Source: Mesorhizobium hawassense (GTDB lineage: Bacteria; Pseudomonadota; Alphaproteobacteria; Rhizobiales; Rhizobiaceae). From it: a DNA stretch of 58,593 nt. Below the pieces are notes generated by a model that had not been told where the DNA came from, did not search any database, and saw only the letters and a program-made list of their open reading frames with translations. The position numbers and the translations under genes are program-made. The DNA is taken from NCBI RefSeq assembly GCF_003289945.1, contig NZ_QMBP01000028.1, positions 1 to 58,593 on the forward strand, in the 5' to 3' direction. Below are positions 47,262 through 54,854 of this stretch, one piece after another. Position 1 is the first letter of the stretch; every line of letters starts with the position of its first letter.

Positions 47262-48299
47262 TTACTCTTCCTGGAACAGGCTGATCTGCTGCTGCGCGAT
47301 GTCCTTTGGCGGGTCGAGCCCGAGATGCCGCCAAGCGTTCGCGGTCAGCACGCGGCCGCGCGGCGTGCGCTGGATGAAGCCCTGCTGGATGAGATAGGGC
47401 TCGATGATGTCCTCGATCGCGTCGCGTGGTTCGGAGAGCCCGGCCGCGATCGTCTCGATGCCCACCGGTCCGCCGCCGAAATTGCGCGCGATCATCGAAA
47501 GATAGCGGCGGTCGAGCGCGTCGAGGCCGAGCGCGTCGACCTCCAGCCGTGTCAGCGCCTCGTCGGCGATCTTCCTGTTCACATGCTCGGCGCCGGCGAC
47601 GCTGGCGAAGTCGCGCACCCGGCGCAACAGCCGGCCGGCGATGCGCGGCGTGCCGCGCGCGCGGCGCGCGATCTCCACCGCGCCATCGTCGCCGAGCGGC
47701 ATAGACAGGATACGGGCGCCGCGCCGCACGATCAGCTCCAGCTCCTCGACCGTGTAGAAATTGAGCCGGACCGGAATGCCGAAACGATCGCGTAGCGGAT
47801 TGGTCAAAAGCCCAAGCCTTGTCGTCGCCGCTACCAGCGTGAAGCGGGCAAGGTCGATCTTGACCGAGCGCGCCGCCGGCCCCTCGCCAATGATGAGATC
47901 GAGCTGGAAATCCTCCATCGCCGGATAGAGGATTTCCTCGACCGCCGGATTGAGGCGATGGATCTCGTCGATGAACAGGACGTCTCGCTCCTCGAGATTG
48001 GTGAGCAGCGCGGCCAGATCGCCGGCCTTGGCGATGACCGGACCGGAGGTCGAGCGGAAATTGACGCCGAGCTCGCGCGCCATGATCTGCGCCAGCGTTG
48101 TCTTGCCGAGCCCGGGCGGGCCGACGAACAGCACATGATCGAGCGCCTCGCCACGGCCCTTGGCGGCATCGACGAAGACCTTGAGATTGGCGCGCACCGC
48201 CGCCTGGCCGACGAACTCGTCGAGCGACTGCGGCCGCAGCGTCTGATCGGCATCCTCGCCGCGCTTGTCGGGGGCAATGAGGCGGGGCGAAAGGTTCAT
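47262..48299 (-). CDS. ruvB: Holliday junction DNA helicase RuvB
   Basis: 345 residues, the usual length. AAA+ motor with Walker A GPPGLGKTTLAQ, Walker B VLFIDEIHRLNP, sensor 1 LVAATTRLGLL and a C-terminal winged helix (IQRTPRGRVLTANAWRHLGL). With RuvA it drives branch migration. It lies 43 bp after ruvA. Confidence 0.97.
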   Translation of the reverse strand: MNLSPRLIAPDKRGEDADQTLRPQSLDEFVGQAAVRANLKVFVDAAKGRGEALDHVLFVGPPGLGKTTLAQIMARELGVNFRSTSGPVIAKAGDLAALLTNLEERDVLFIDEIHRLNPAVEEILYPAMEDFQLDLIIGEGPAARSVKIDLARFTLVAATTRLGLLTNPLRDRFGIPVRLNFYTVEELELIVRRGARILSMPLGDDGAVEIARRARGTPRIAGRLLRRVRDFASVAGAEHVNRKIADEALTRLEVDALGLDALDRRYLSMIARNFGGGPVGIETIAAGLSEPRDAIEDIIEPYLIQQGFIQRTPRGRVLTANAWRHLGLDPPKDIAQQQISLFQEE

Positions 48300-48342
48300 G
48301 CCGCCTTCCTTGCATAGGACCGAAGGCGGAACAAGCGCCGCC

Positions 48343-48963
48343 TCACCGCGCCAGTTCCTTCAGGCCGAAACGGATCAACTTCGAGGCGTCCGCTCCCTCG
48401 CCGGCCGATTTCAGCGCCGCCGCAACCGCGTTCGCCGCTATGTCGCGCGAATAGCCGAGATTGACGAGCGCCGAGACGGCATCCGTGATCGGTGCGGCCG
48501 CGACCCCTTCGCCGAGCTCCTGCTTGAGACCGATCGTGCCGGTGGCAGCACCCGCATAGGCCGGTGCCTTGGTGCGCAATTCGGTGACGATGCGCTCGGC
48601 CACTTTCTTGCCGACGCCGGGCGCGCGGGAAACCATGGCGATGTCGCGCAGCGCGATCGCATTGGCGAGATCGGCCGGCGCCAGCGTCGACAGCACCGCC
48701 AGCGCCACCTTGGCGCCGACGCCCTGCACATTGTTCATCAGAAGACGAAACCACTCGCGTTCCAGCCCGGTCTGGAAGCCGTAAAGCCGGATCATATCCT
48801 CGCGCACATAGGTCTCAATGAACAGCACCACCGCCTCGCCGGGCGACGGCAGCGATGCCAGCGTGCGCGCCGAGCAGTGGGCGACATAGCCGACTCCGTG
48901 CACGTCGATGAGGCAGGTATCCTCGTCGATCTCGTCCAGCGTGCCTTTCAGCTTGCCGATCAT
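48343..48963 (-). CDS. ruvA: Holliday junction DNA helicase RuvA
   Basis: 206 residues. The N-terminal OB-fold (MIGKLKGTLDEIDEDTCLID) is followed by helix-hairpin-helix motifs around QGVGAKVALAVLSTL and APGVGKKVAERIVTEL. The C-terminal RuvB-binding domain is at about 160-206. It binds the four-way junction. It begins 10 bp after a vapC toxin gene that separates it from ruvC. Confidence 0.97.
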   Translation of the reverse strand: MIGKLKGTLDEIDEDTCLIDVHGVGYVAHCSARTLASLPSPGEAVVLFIETYVREDMIRLYGFQTGLEREWFRLLMNNVQGVGAKVALAVLSTLAPADLANAIALRDIAMVSRAPGVGKKVAERIVTELRTKAPAYAGAATGTIGLKQELGEGVAAAPITDAVSALVNLGYSRDIAANAVAAALKSAGEGADASKLIRFGLKELAR

Positions 48964-48973
48964 GCTATGGCCT

Positions 48974-49393
48974 TCATGGATGCGTTTCCGGCGAAATGAT
49001 TTCGAGCTCGGGGAAGTAGCTGCGATAGCGAGGCGCGTCGCGCGTCAGGAGACGGTGCCCGGCAACGGCCGCATGCGCGCCGATGAAGAAATCGGGAAGT
49101 GTCCGCTCCCGCAGGCCTCCGGCGCGGCGATAGCGTGAGTGCGTGACACCGGCCAGGAATGCCGCCGCCCAGGGCAACGGCTCCCGGGCGATCTCCAGCA
49201 TGTCGGTCGCTCGTTTGAGCTGCGCTTCCGTCGCGATCAGCGGAGCCAGCTCGGCCCAGACGATCTGGTTGACGACCAACGCACCCTCACTACGACAGGA
49301 AGCGATGGCGTCGGCCGACCATTCCGTCGAAGCGCCGCCCGGCCCCCAGACATCGATCAGCACATTCGTGTCAATCAAGGTCGAGATGCTCAC
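48974..49393 (-). CDS. vapC: PIN-domain (VapC-type) toxin
   Basis: 139 residues. Acidic residues of the PIN ribonuclease site are all present: D8 in TLIDTNVLIDVWG, E48 in WAELAPL, D101 in TLPDFFIGAHA and D119 in LLTRDAPRYRSYFP. VapC toxins cleave tRNA or rRNA. It overlaps the antitoxin gene by 23 nt, longer than the usual few bases. It lies between ruvC and ruvA on the same strand. Confidence 0.93.
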   Translation of the reverse strand: MSISTLIDTNVLIDVWGPGGASTEWSADAIASCRSEGALVVNQIVWAELAPLIATEAQLKRATDMLEIAREPLPWAAAFLAGVTHSRYRRAGGLRERTLPDFFIGAHAAVAGHRLLTRDAPRYRSYFPELEIISPETHP

Positions 49394-49640
49394 GCGGCCC
49401 CCTCAACCATTCGACATATTCCTCGGCGCCCATGCCCTCTAGGTCCAGGGTCCCCGCCATGCCAGCTAGAGTTTTCCTGAACCGGCGGGTCGCTTCCTCC
49501 TTGGAGAGGTTTTCGTTGATGGCAACAAGCCGCGCCCCCTCGTCGGTCGCCACGAACTCCACCTCGGAGCCCGGACCGATACCCAGGTGATCCCTTATCT
49601 GCTTGGGGATCGTGACTTGCCCCTTTGTGGTCACGCGCAT
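49371..49640 (-). CDS. vapB: AbrB-fold (VapB-type) antitoxin
   Basis: 89 residues with an N-terminal swapped-hairpin AbrB/MazE DNA-binding domain (MRVTTKGQVTIPKQIRDHLG, GPGSEVEFV). The C-terminal acidic helix (MGAEEYVEWLRGPREH) should cover the toxin. A perfect 10-bp palindrome ends one base before its start codon, so the unit is probably autoregulated and has its own promoter. The GAGG ribosome site lies inside that palindrome. Confidence 0.92.
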   Translation of the reverse strand: MRVTTKGQVTIPKQIRDHLGIGPGSEVEFVATDEGARLVAINENLSKEEATRRFRKTLAGMAGTLDLEGMGAEEYVEWLRGPREHLDLD

Positions 49641-49641
49641 G

Positions 49642-49662
49642 GTAATACCTCAGAGGTATTAC
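49642..49662. promoter_or_regulatory. Operator-like palindrome of vapBC
   Basis: GTAATACCTC-A-GAGGTATTAC, a perfect 10-bp inverted repeat in the ruvC-vapB gap, one base before the vapB ATG. Its GAGG also serves as the ribosome site, so a bound antitoxin could affect transcription and the RNA copy could mask translation. Confidence 0.75.
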
Positions 49663-49684
49663 TTATTGCATGACCTGGAACAAG

Positions 49685-50203
49685 TCAAGAACATCCCCCC
49701 GCGACCGCCATCCGATAGGCGACGCTCGGGCGGTGATGCGCATGGCAGATGGCGATGGCAAGAGCGTCGGCGGCGTCGTCCGTGTCGAAGATCGCCCTCG
49801 GCATCAGCACCTTGACCATCATGTGGATCTGCTTCTTCTCGCCATGGCCGACGCCGATCACCGCTTTCTTGACCGCGTTGGGGGCGTATTCGGCGACCAC
49901 CAGTCCAGCGCGCGCCGGCACCAGCATGGCAATGCCGCGCGCCTGGCCGAGCTTCAGCGTCGCGGTCGCATCCTTGTTGACGAAAGTCTGCTCGACCGCC
50001 GCTTCATGCGGCATGGTCCGGTGAAGCACCTCGACCAGCCCGTCATGCAGTTGGCAAAGCCTTGTCGCCAAGGGCGCCTTGTCGTCCGAACGCACGGTAC
50101 CGGACGCAACGAAGCGCAGCGAGTTGCCCACGCTTTCGACAATGCCCCAGCCGGTGCGCCTCAGACCCGGATCGATGCCGATGATGCGAATCGCTTCCCC
50201 CAT
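49685..50203 (-). CDS. ruvC: Holliday junction endonuclease RuvC
   Basis: 172-residue resolvase. The catalytic acids are visible: the first Asp in IIGIDPGLRRTGWG, Glu in AAVEQTFV and the C-terminal DTDDAADALAIAICH pair. It resolves junctions delivered by RuvAB. It is the upstream member of the ruvC-(vapBC)-ruvAB order. The ribosome site is weak. Confidence 0.96.
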   Translation of the reverse strand: MGEAIRIIGIDPGLRRTGWGIVESVGNSLRFVASGTVRSDDKAPLATRLCQLHDGLVEVLHRTMPHEAAVEQTFVNKDATATLKLGQARGIAMLVPARAGLVVAEYAPNAVKKAVIGVGHGEKKQIHMMVKVLMPRAIFDTDDAADALAIAICHAHHRPSVAYRMAVAGGCS

Positions 50204-50292
50204 GCGCCAAGTCTAGCGGTGGCGGCAAGCGATGCCAGCAAAATGTGAACAAACCGGAAACAATTGCGATGTTGAGATCGTCGCGAGACGGA

Positions 50293-51357
50293 TCAGTTCG
50301 TCATGCGGCGGACGGTTTTCGACAGCCGCGTAAGAAATTCCGGCCTGGACGACGCGACCAGCTTCCATGCCAGGACGGCATTTCCCATGCGCCGCGGCAG
50401 GATTCCGATGCAAAGGAACCAGACCGCCAGGGCAGCCCGTCGCCGCCAGGATGCATTCATTTCCAGGCTGGCGGCGGCGCCCGCTTTTGCCAGTCCCAGC
50501 CGGGAGTCGGTCGTAACCGGATGCCGGGGTTCGTCGACACAGAGCGAAGCCAGTCGCTCTTCCAGATGAACCGGATCGCGAAGGCCGGCATCCTGCGGCA
50601 CCGTCAGGCCCATTTCGGCCGCCCGGTCGGACAGAGCTTCAAGGCGCCGGAAATCATGCTGTACACGCCAGCGCGCCCGCTCGGCCAGCTTTTCGGCAAA
50701 GACCGAGTGGTTGGCGCCGTGGATGCGATAGGCGCCAAGGCAGGTGTCGATGGATTTCACCTCTCCTTCAAGCGGCGCGAGCGTCGCCAGATAGCCATCG
50801 GCGCCCTGCCGGAAATCGCGCTCCGGCACGGGCATTATCGCTTCCAGCGTCTCACGGCCGAACGCCAACCCGCTCGTCACCGTCGTATGATAGCGCCCCT
50901 TGCGCAACAATTCCGGGACGACGTCGCCGGAGTCGAACGGTTGTTCCGGCGGTGGAAAGACATCCTTGATGCGCTGGTCCTCGTCGACGAGATGCAGTCT
51001 GAACTGCGCCTGAGCGACAGCCGCGTCCCATTCGCCGAGCACCTCGGAAATGGCGTTCGGATAGAGATAGTCGTCGGCGTCGAGGAAAAGAACGATCTCC
51101 CCGGTGCTCGCCTCGAACCCGGTGTTGAATGCAGCGGCGTGGCCGCCATTCCTGCGCCTCAGGCACGGGCGGATTTTGTCGCCGTAGGATTCGATGACGG
51201 CCACCGACGCATCGGTCGATGCGTCGTCGACGACCACGACCTCGACATTCCGGTGGTCCTGTTCCAAGGCGCTGTCGATGGCGCGTCCTAGAAACTGTTC
51301 GTAGTTGTAATTGGGGATGATGATCGATACCGGGGTGCGGTCCAATGGCGAATGCAC
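50293..51357 (-). CDS. Family 2 glycosyltransferase
   Basis: 354 residues. GT-A fold: VSIIIPNYNYEQFLGRAIDS (nucleotide-binding start), VVVVDDASTDAS, GGHAAAFNTGF and the metal-binding LFLDADDYL. A hydrophobic helix near the C-terminus (about 313-330, ALAVWFLCIGILPRR) could attach it to the membrane. It probably builds a surface polysaccharide; donor and acceptor are unknown. It stands alone between ruvC and rcdA, not in a polysaccharide cluster. Confidence 0.9.
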   Translation of the reverse strand: MHSPLDRTPVSIIIPNYNYEQFLGRAIDSALEQDHRNVEVVVVDDASTDASVAVIESYGDKIRPCLRRRNGGHAAAFNTGFEASTGEIVLFLDADDYLYPNAISEVLGEWDAAVAQAQFRLHLVDEDQRIKDVFPPPEQPFDSGDVVPELLRKGRYHTTVTSGLAFGRETLEAIMPVPERDFRQGADGYLATLAPLEGEVKSIDTCLGAYRIHGANHSVFAEKLAERARWRVQHDFRRLEALSDRAAEMGLTVPQDAGLRDPVHLEERLASLCVDEPRHPVTTDSRLGLAKAGAAASLEMNASWRRRAALAVWFLCIGILPRRMGNAVLAWKLVASSRPEFLTRLSKTVRRMTN

Positions 51358-51653
51358 GGATCAGGCCTCGCAATCTGCTTTGGTCACAATGACGGTGATT
51401 TGGTGCAAAACCGGTCGGGTCGACCCGGCTGCGGCGAACGGCCCCAACTAGGGGCCTATCGCCTCAAGGCAAGGGTGTTTCTTCCCGCAAAGGCCGGCAT
51501 GGCCTTCAACGCGACAGGGGCTGCCGCAATATCGAAGTACGGTCGGGGCCACAGGCGCTCGACTTGCGTCCGATCACGGCTCGCCAATTGCGGCTCGATC
51601 GAGAAGCCTCGCTCCCGCGAGGCGCTATCGCAGCGTTGGTTGCAAACGCGGTT
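51358..51653. other. rcdA-glycosyltransferase gap
   Basis: No gene supported. A GGCCCC-AACTA-GGGGCC hairpin (51440-51456) and a GGGTCGACCC palindrome just beside it may be an rcdA terminator remnant or a leader element of the glycosyltransferase gene. No T-run follows. Confidence 0.3.
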
Positions 51654-52184
51654 TCAGCCGCGGGCGAACGCCGTGTTCAAGAGGCTGATCTGGTCGGAAA
51701 CCGGGTTGGCCCGGCGGCTGGGGGCGTGGATGTCGCTGATGACGCCGCCATAGATTTCTTCATCCATGCGCCGCACCAGCGCCTGCAGGCGCAGCGAGCG
51801 CGTCACCAGTTCGAGAAATTCCTTCGGCAGCTCGCTCCAGCCGAGCGCCTCGTCATGCGCCGAGGCGGTGTCGAGCCGCACCTTGGATTTCTCCGAAGCC
51901 ACCTGGTCACGCGTCATCTCGCCGGAATTCGCCGCCCGCTGCAGCAAGAGCCAGGACGCGACCTGCATCAGCCTAGTGGTCAGCCGCATCGATTCGGCCG
52001 CGTAGAGCGTCGCCGCCGTGCGCGACAATTTCTTGGCCTCGAGCCTGCCCTTGCCATCGAGATATTCGGCGGCCTGTTCGACCAGCCCCATGCCTTCCTG
52101 GTAGAGCGGCTTGAAGGATTGGGAGAAAACCCGGCGCTCCGCCAGCTTGACGGTTTTCGCGCTGCCCTTCGAAGGCTCGTTCAT
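51654..52184 (-). CDS. rcdA: RcdA-family protein (DUF1465), adaptor for CtrA turnover
   Basis: 176 residues, almost all helical, matching the DUF1465/RcdA family: RVFSQSFKPLYQEGMGLVEQ, AAEYLDGKGR, LYAAESMRLTTRLMQVASWL and a C-terminal LLNTAFARG. In Caulobacter RcdA, with CpdR and PopA, hands the master regulator CtrA to ClpXP. The homologue in Sinorhizobium has a similar role. ATG at 52184 chosen for its AGGGG ribosome site. The N-terminal 12 residues are disordered. A perfect CtrA site lies 117 bp upstream, as expected for feedback. Confidence 0.85.
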   Translation of the reverse strand: MNEPSKGSAKTVKLAERRVFSQSFKPLYQEGMGLVEQAAEYLDGKGRLEAKKLSRTAATLYAAESMRLTTRLMQVASWLLLQRAANSGEMTRDQVASEKSKVRLDTASAHDEALGWSELPKEFLELVTRSLRLQALVRRMDEEIYGGVISDIHAPSRRANPVSDQISLLNTAFARG

Positions 52185-52300
52185 CGATACGCCCCTGCAC
52201 TGCCGCCAGCCGATTCGACTATCCTTGCCGACGTGGCCAGCACCCATAAATGACTGAGGCTTGAAAATGCGCTTCGATGCCCATGAAGGCAAGCGCATGT

Positions 52301-52315
52301 TTAACAAACGGTTAA
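52301..52315 (-). promoter_or_regulatory. CtrA-type binding site upstream of rcdA
   Basis: TTAA-CAAACGG-TTAA, an exact consensus match 117-131 bp before the rcdA start and downstream of the predicted sRNA terminator on the same strand. Caulobacter rcdA is transcribed under CtrA, which makes the site plausible. Confidence 0.7.
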
Positions 52316-52348
52316 CGCCGGTTACGTTCGAGCCCGCCGCCCGCCGAC

Positions 52349-52448
52349 AAAAAAAAGAGCCGCGGATAAGGCGGCTCTCAGGAGTTTAACAGGGAGGCGT
52401 CAAACAAAGTGGCTCCAACCACTCGGTAAGAATCCAGCAAAACTGGAT
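52349..52448 (-). ncRNA. Predicted trans-acting small RNA upstream of rcdA
   Basis: On the minus strand, about 100 nt: a 5' hairpin ATCCAG-TTTTG-CTGGAT (52448-52432), a second AGTGG-TTGGAG-CCACT hairpin, and a single-stranded stretch with CCTCCCT and CTCCTG (anti-Shine-Dalgarno type). A perfect terminator stem AGAGCCGC/GCGGCTCT (52356-52378) is followed by eight Ts. A matching promoter lies just upstream. There is no protein-coding capacity. The plan resembles rhizobial sRNA families with exposed CU-rich motifs (such as AbcR or alpha-r14), but I cannot assign it to one. Confidence 0.65.
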
Positions 52449-52452
52449 GTGG

Positions 52453-52487
52453 ATAGTAAACGCCTGTAAAGCTTAATGAAGCCTTAA
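52453..52487 (-). promoter_or_regulatory. sRNA promoter with a CtrA site over the -35 region
   Basis: On the minus strand, -10 TACTAT (52458-52453) and -35 CTTCAT (52481-52476) are 17 bp apart and would start transcription at the first base of the 5' hairpin. TTAA-TGAAGCC-TTAA (52473-52487), a perfect CtrA consensus, covers the -35 box, the position seen at CtrA-activated promoters. The site could instead serve the plus-strand gene at 52722. Confidence 0.6.
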
Positions 52488-52721
52488 CGCCGCGGCGATT
52501 TTTTGACCGAACGCGCTTTCATGTGCCGGAACAGGACAGCCGGCCTTCCTCCCCAGATCATCCGAAAGCCTGATTTTCCGACCGCCTCTCGCGGCGCCGA
52601 AACATGCCGGCTGCTGCCGCGGCATCGTTCCGAAACACGAGCCACGCAAAAGGCCGCTCCTTCCCAGGCGCTGCGCAAACCCGCGCCGCTGCAAGTCAAC
52701 AAAGACATCCAGGAGCAAACC

Positions 52722-53273
52722 ATGGATTGGTATTCGATCGTCAAATTCCTGCACGTTGTTTCGGCCATTTTATGGGTCGGTGGCGGCTTCGTGCTGTTCC
52801 TGCTCGGCGTGCTGGCCGAGCGCGCCGGCAACATCGAGGACAAGCTGCAGGCGATGCGCGCCAGCGGCCAGCTCGGCGGCAAGTTCTTCGCGCCGATGTC
52901 GATGCTGACGCTGGTCCTCGGCCTCATCATGTGCGGCTTCTGGGTCGGCTTTAGCGAGCTTTGGGTCGTCATCGGCCTCGTCGGCTATGCCACGACCTTC
53001 TCGATCGGCATGCTGGTCTTCAAGCCGACCGGCGAGCGCATAGGCGCCATGATCGCCAAGGATGGCGTGACGCCGGCGGTTCTCGCCATCGGCCAGCGCA
53101 TGATGAGCTGGGCGCGCCTCGACTATGCGGTGATGCTGGTGATCATCGCCGACATGGTGCTGAAGCCGACTTTGCACGACATCGGCATTCTTGCCGGCAT
53201 GGCGATGGTGGTTGGGCTCGGCGCCGCGCTCGCCTTCGGCGGCAGCCGCCAGATGGTGCCGAGCACCGCCTGA
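52722..53273 (+). CDS. DUF2269-type integral membrane protein
   Basis: 183 residues with about four hydrophobic helices: MDWYSIVKFLHVVSAILWVG at the start, then LTLVLGLIMCGFWVGF, VIGLVGYATTFSIGMLVF and a YAVMLVIIADMVLKPTLHDI pair. The first helix with its His is typical of the DUF2269 family, which has no established function. A ribosome site (CCAGGAG) precedes the ATG at 52722. Convergent with the TauE-type gene. Confidence 0.75.
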   Translation: MDWYSIVKFLHVVSAILWVGGGFVLFLLGVLAERAGNIEDKLQAMRASGQLGGKFFAPMSMLTLVLGLIMCGFWVGFSELWVVIGLVGYATTFSIGMLVFKPTGERIGAMIAKDGVTPAVLAIGQRMMSWARLDYAVMLVIIADMVLKPTLHDIGILAGMAMVVGLGAALAFGGSRQMVPSTA

Positions 53274-53319
53274 GCGTCGTAATTGTTTGGTGCGGGGCGG
53301 CTGGAGGGCCGCTTCGTTT

Positions 53320-54096
53320 CTACATCAGGCCGGCAATGCCGTCCCACAGCAGCTTGACGGCAACCACAGCGACGGTGGCGTAGGTGAACGGATAGAAGAT
53401 TTCCGGCCGCATGCGGCGCACCAGCCAGGCGCCGGCGATCGTCGAAAGCGGCGCCAACGGCATCAGCACCGCCGAGGCGGTGAGGTTGGTGGTGTCGAAC
53501 TGACCGAGCGCGAAATAGGGGACGAGCTTCAGCGCATTGGTGGCGGCAAAGAAGATCGCCGCCGTGCCCGACAGCACCTTCGGGTCGAGCCGGATCGGCA
53601 GCGCATAGACCTGGAATGGCGGGCCGCCGACATGGGCGACGAAGCTGGTAAAACCGGCGACCGTGCCCCAGAAGGCGGCGGCGATGCGGTTCGGCTCCGC
53701 CGCATGGTCGGCGCCGTGGCGGAACTGCAGATAGAGCCAGCGCAACACGAAGACCAGCGCGACGGCGCCGACGATCAGCCGCACCATCTCCTCTGTCACC
53801 AAAGCCGCGGTCAGCCAGCCGAGTCCGATGCCGATGACGGCGCCGGGCATCATGTCGACCAGCATCTTGCGGTCATGGACGCCCCACCATGTCCACACCG
53901 AAACGACGTCCATCAGGCACAGGATCGGCAGCAGGATGGCGGCCGCCTGAACCGGCGGGATGGTCAGCGCCATCAGCGGCACGCCGACGAAACCGACGGC
54001 GCCGCCGAAGCCGCCTTTCGACAGGCCGACAAGGATCACCGCCGGAATGGCGGCGGCATAGAACCACGGATCGCTGAGCAGGCCTGACATCGGCAA
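53320..54096 (-). CDS. TauE/SafE-family anion exporter
   Basis: 258 residues with about seven to eight membrane helices and the two family repeats: VILVGLSKGGFGGAVGFVGV in the first half and AGFTSFVAHVGGPPFQVYAL in the second. Members move sulfite, sulfoacetate and related organic anions. No sulfur-metabolism genes are adjacent, so the substrate is open. An ATG two codons in (54090) is an equally possible start. Confidence 0.9.
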   Translation of the reverse strand: MPMSGLLSDPWFYAAAIPAVILVGLSKGGFGGAVGFVGVPLMALTIPPVQAAAILLPILCLMDVVSVWTWWGVHDRKMLVDMMPGAVIGIGLGWLTAALVTEEMVRLIVGAVALVFVLRWLYLQFRHGADHAAEPNRIAAAFWGTVAGFTSFVAHVGGPPFQVYALPIRLDPKVLSGTAAIFFAATNALKLVPYFALGQFDTTNLTASAVLMPLAPLSTIAGAWLVRRMRPEIFYPFTYATVAVVAVKLLWDGIAGLM

Positions 54097-54251
54097 AGGG
54101 AGGTTGAGGAAGGCGGGAATTCAGCCATAGCGCAGAATGCCGTCTGCGGGATAGTCGATAATGCCGACATCGGCTATGCAGCTCGACATCGATGATCGGC
54201 TGCGCCGTAAAGGGATCTCGGTCGGCCGGCTCGCTGCCTTCGAGGTGTGAA

Positions 54252-54710
54252 ATGAGCGCCATCAGCATTCGCCGGGCATGCGAAACGGACGTTGCGGCGA
54301 TCGTCGCGATGCTTGCCGACGATCCGCTTGGCCAGGCCCGTGAGGACACAAGCCTGCCGCTGTCGCAAGCCTATCTGGACGCCTTCGCGGCGATAGACGG
54401 CGATCCGAACCAGTTCCTCGCCGTGATGGCCGACGGCGACCAGCTTATCGGCACGCTGCAGATCACCTTTGTCGCCGGACTGTCGCTGCGCGGCGCCCGG
54501 CGCGGCCAGATCGAGGCCGTGCGCGTCGCCGCGCACCGCCGCGGCGAGGGGCTGGGACAGCGCCTGTTCGAATGGGCGATCGAGAAATGCCGCGAGCGCG
54601 GCTGCCGGGTCGTTCAGCTGACGACCAACAAGAGCCGGACAGACGCGCATCGTTTCTATGACCGCCTCGGCTTCAAGGCCAGCCACGTCGGCTACAAGCT
54701 GGAGCTCTAA
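54252..54710 (+). CDS. GNAT-family N-acetyltransferase
   Basis: 152 residues. The acetyl-CoA binding loop HRRGEGLGQRLFEWAIEKCR follows the beta4 strand RGQIEAVRVAA. The C-terminal part (TDAHRFYDRLGFKASHVGYK) is typical of GNAT enzymes that modify small molecules. The substrate is unknown. Followed by a composite palindromic repeat. Confidence 0.88.
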   Translation: MSAISIRRACETDVAAIVAMLADDPLGQAREDTSLPLSQAYLDAFAAIDGDPNQFLAVMADGDQLIGTLQITFVAGLSLRGARRGQIEAVRVAAHRRGEGLGQRLFEWAIEKCRERGCRVVQLTTNKSRTDAHRFYDRLGFKASHVGYKLEL

Positions 54711-54814
54711 TGCATGTCGCCCAGAAGTGTGCAGCGGTTCCGGGATAACGACATGCATCAAAACAAAGACTTAAAGCGTGCCGCCTGACTCCGTTTCGGC
54801 GCGAAGCGCTTTAA
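54711..54814. repeat. Two-hairpin composite repeat, second copy
   Basis: TGCATGTCGCCCAGAAGTG...ACGACATGCA, spacer TCAAAACAAAGACTTAAAGC, then a second hairpin GCGTGCC...GGCGCGAAGCGC and TTTA. Order and spacer match the unit at 45381-45481, while the stems have drifted with compensating changes. It lies between two convergent genes. Confidence 0.75.
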
Positions 54815-54854
54815 CGCTTGGTGTCGTTGGCCGTCGGCAATCGCGGCCGCAACC

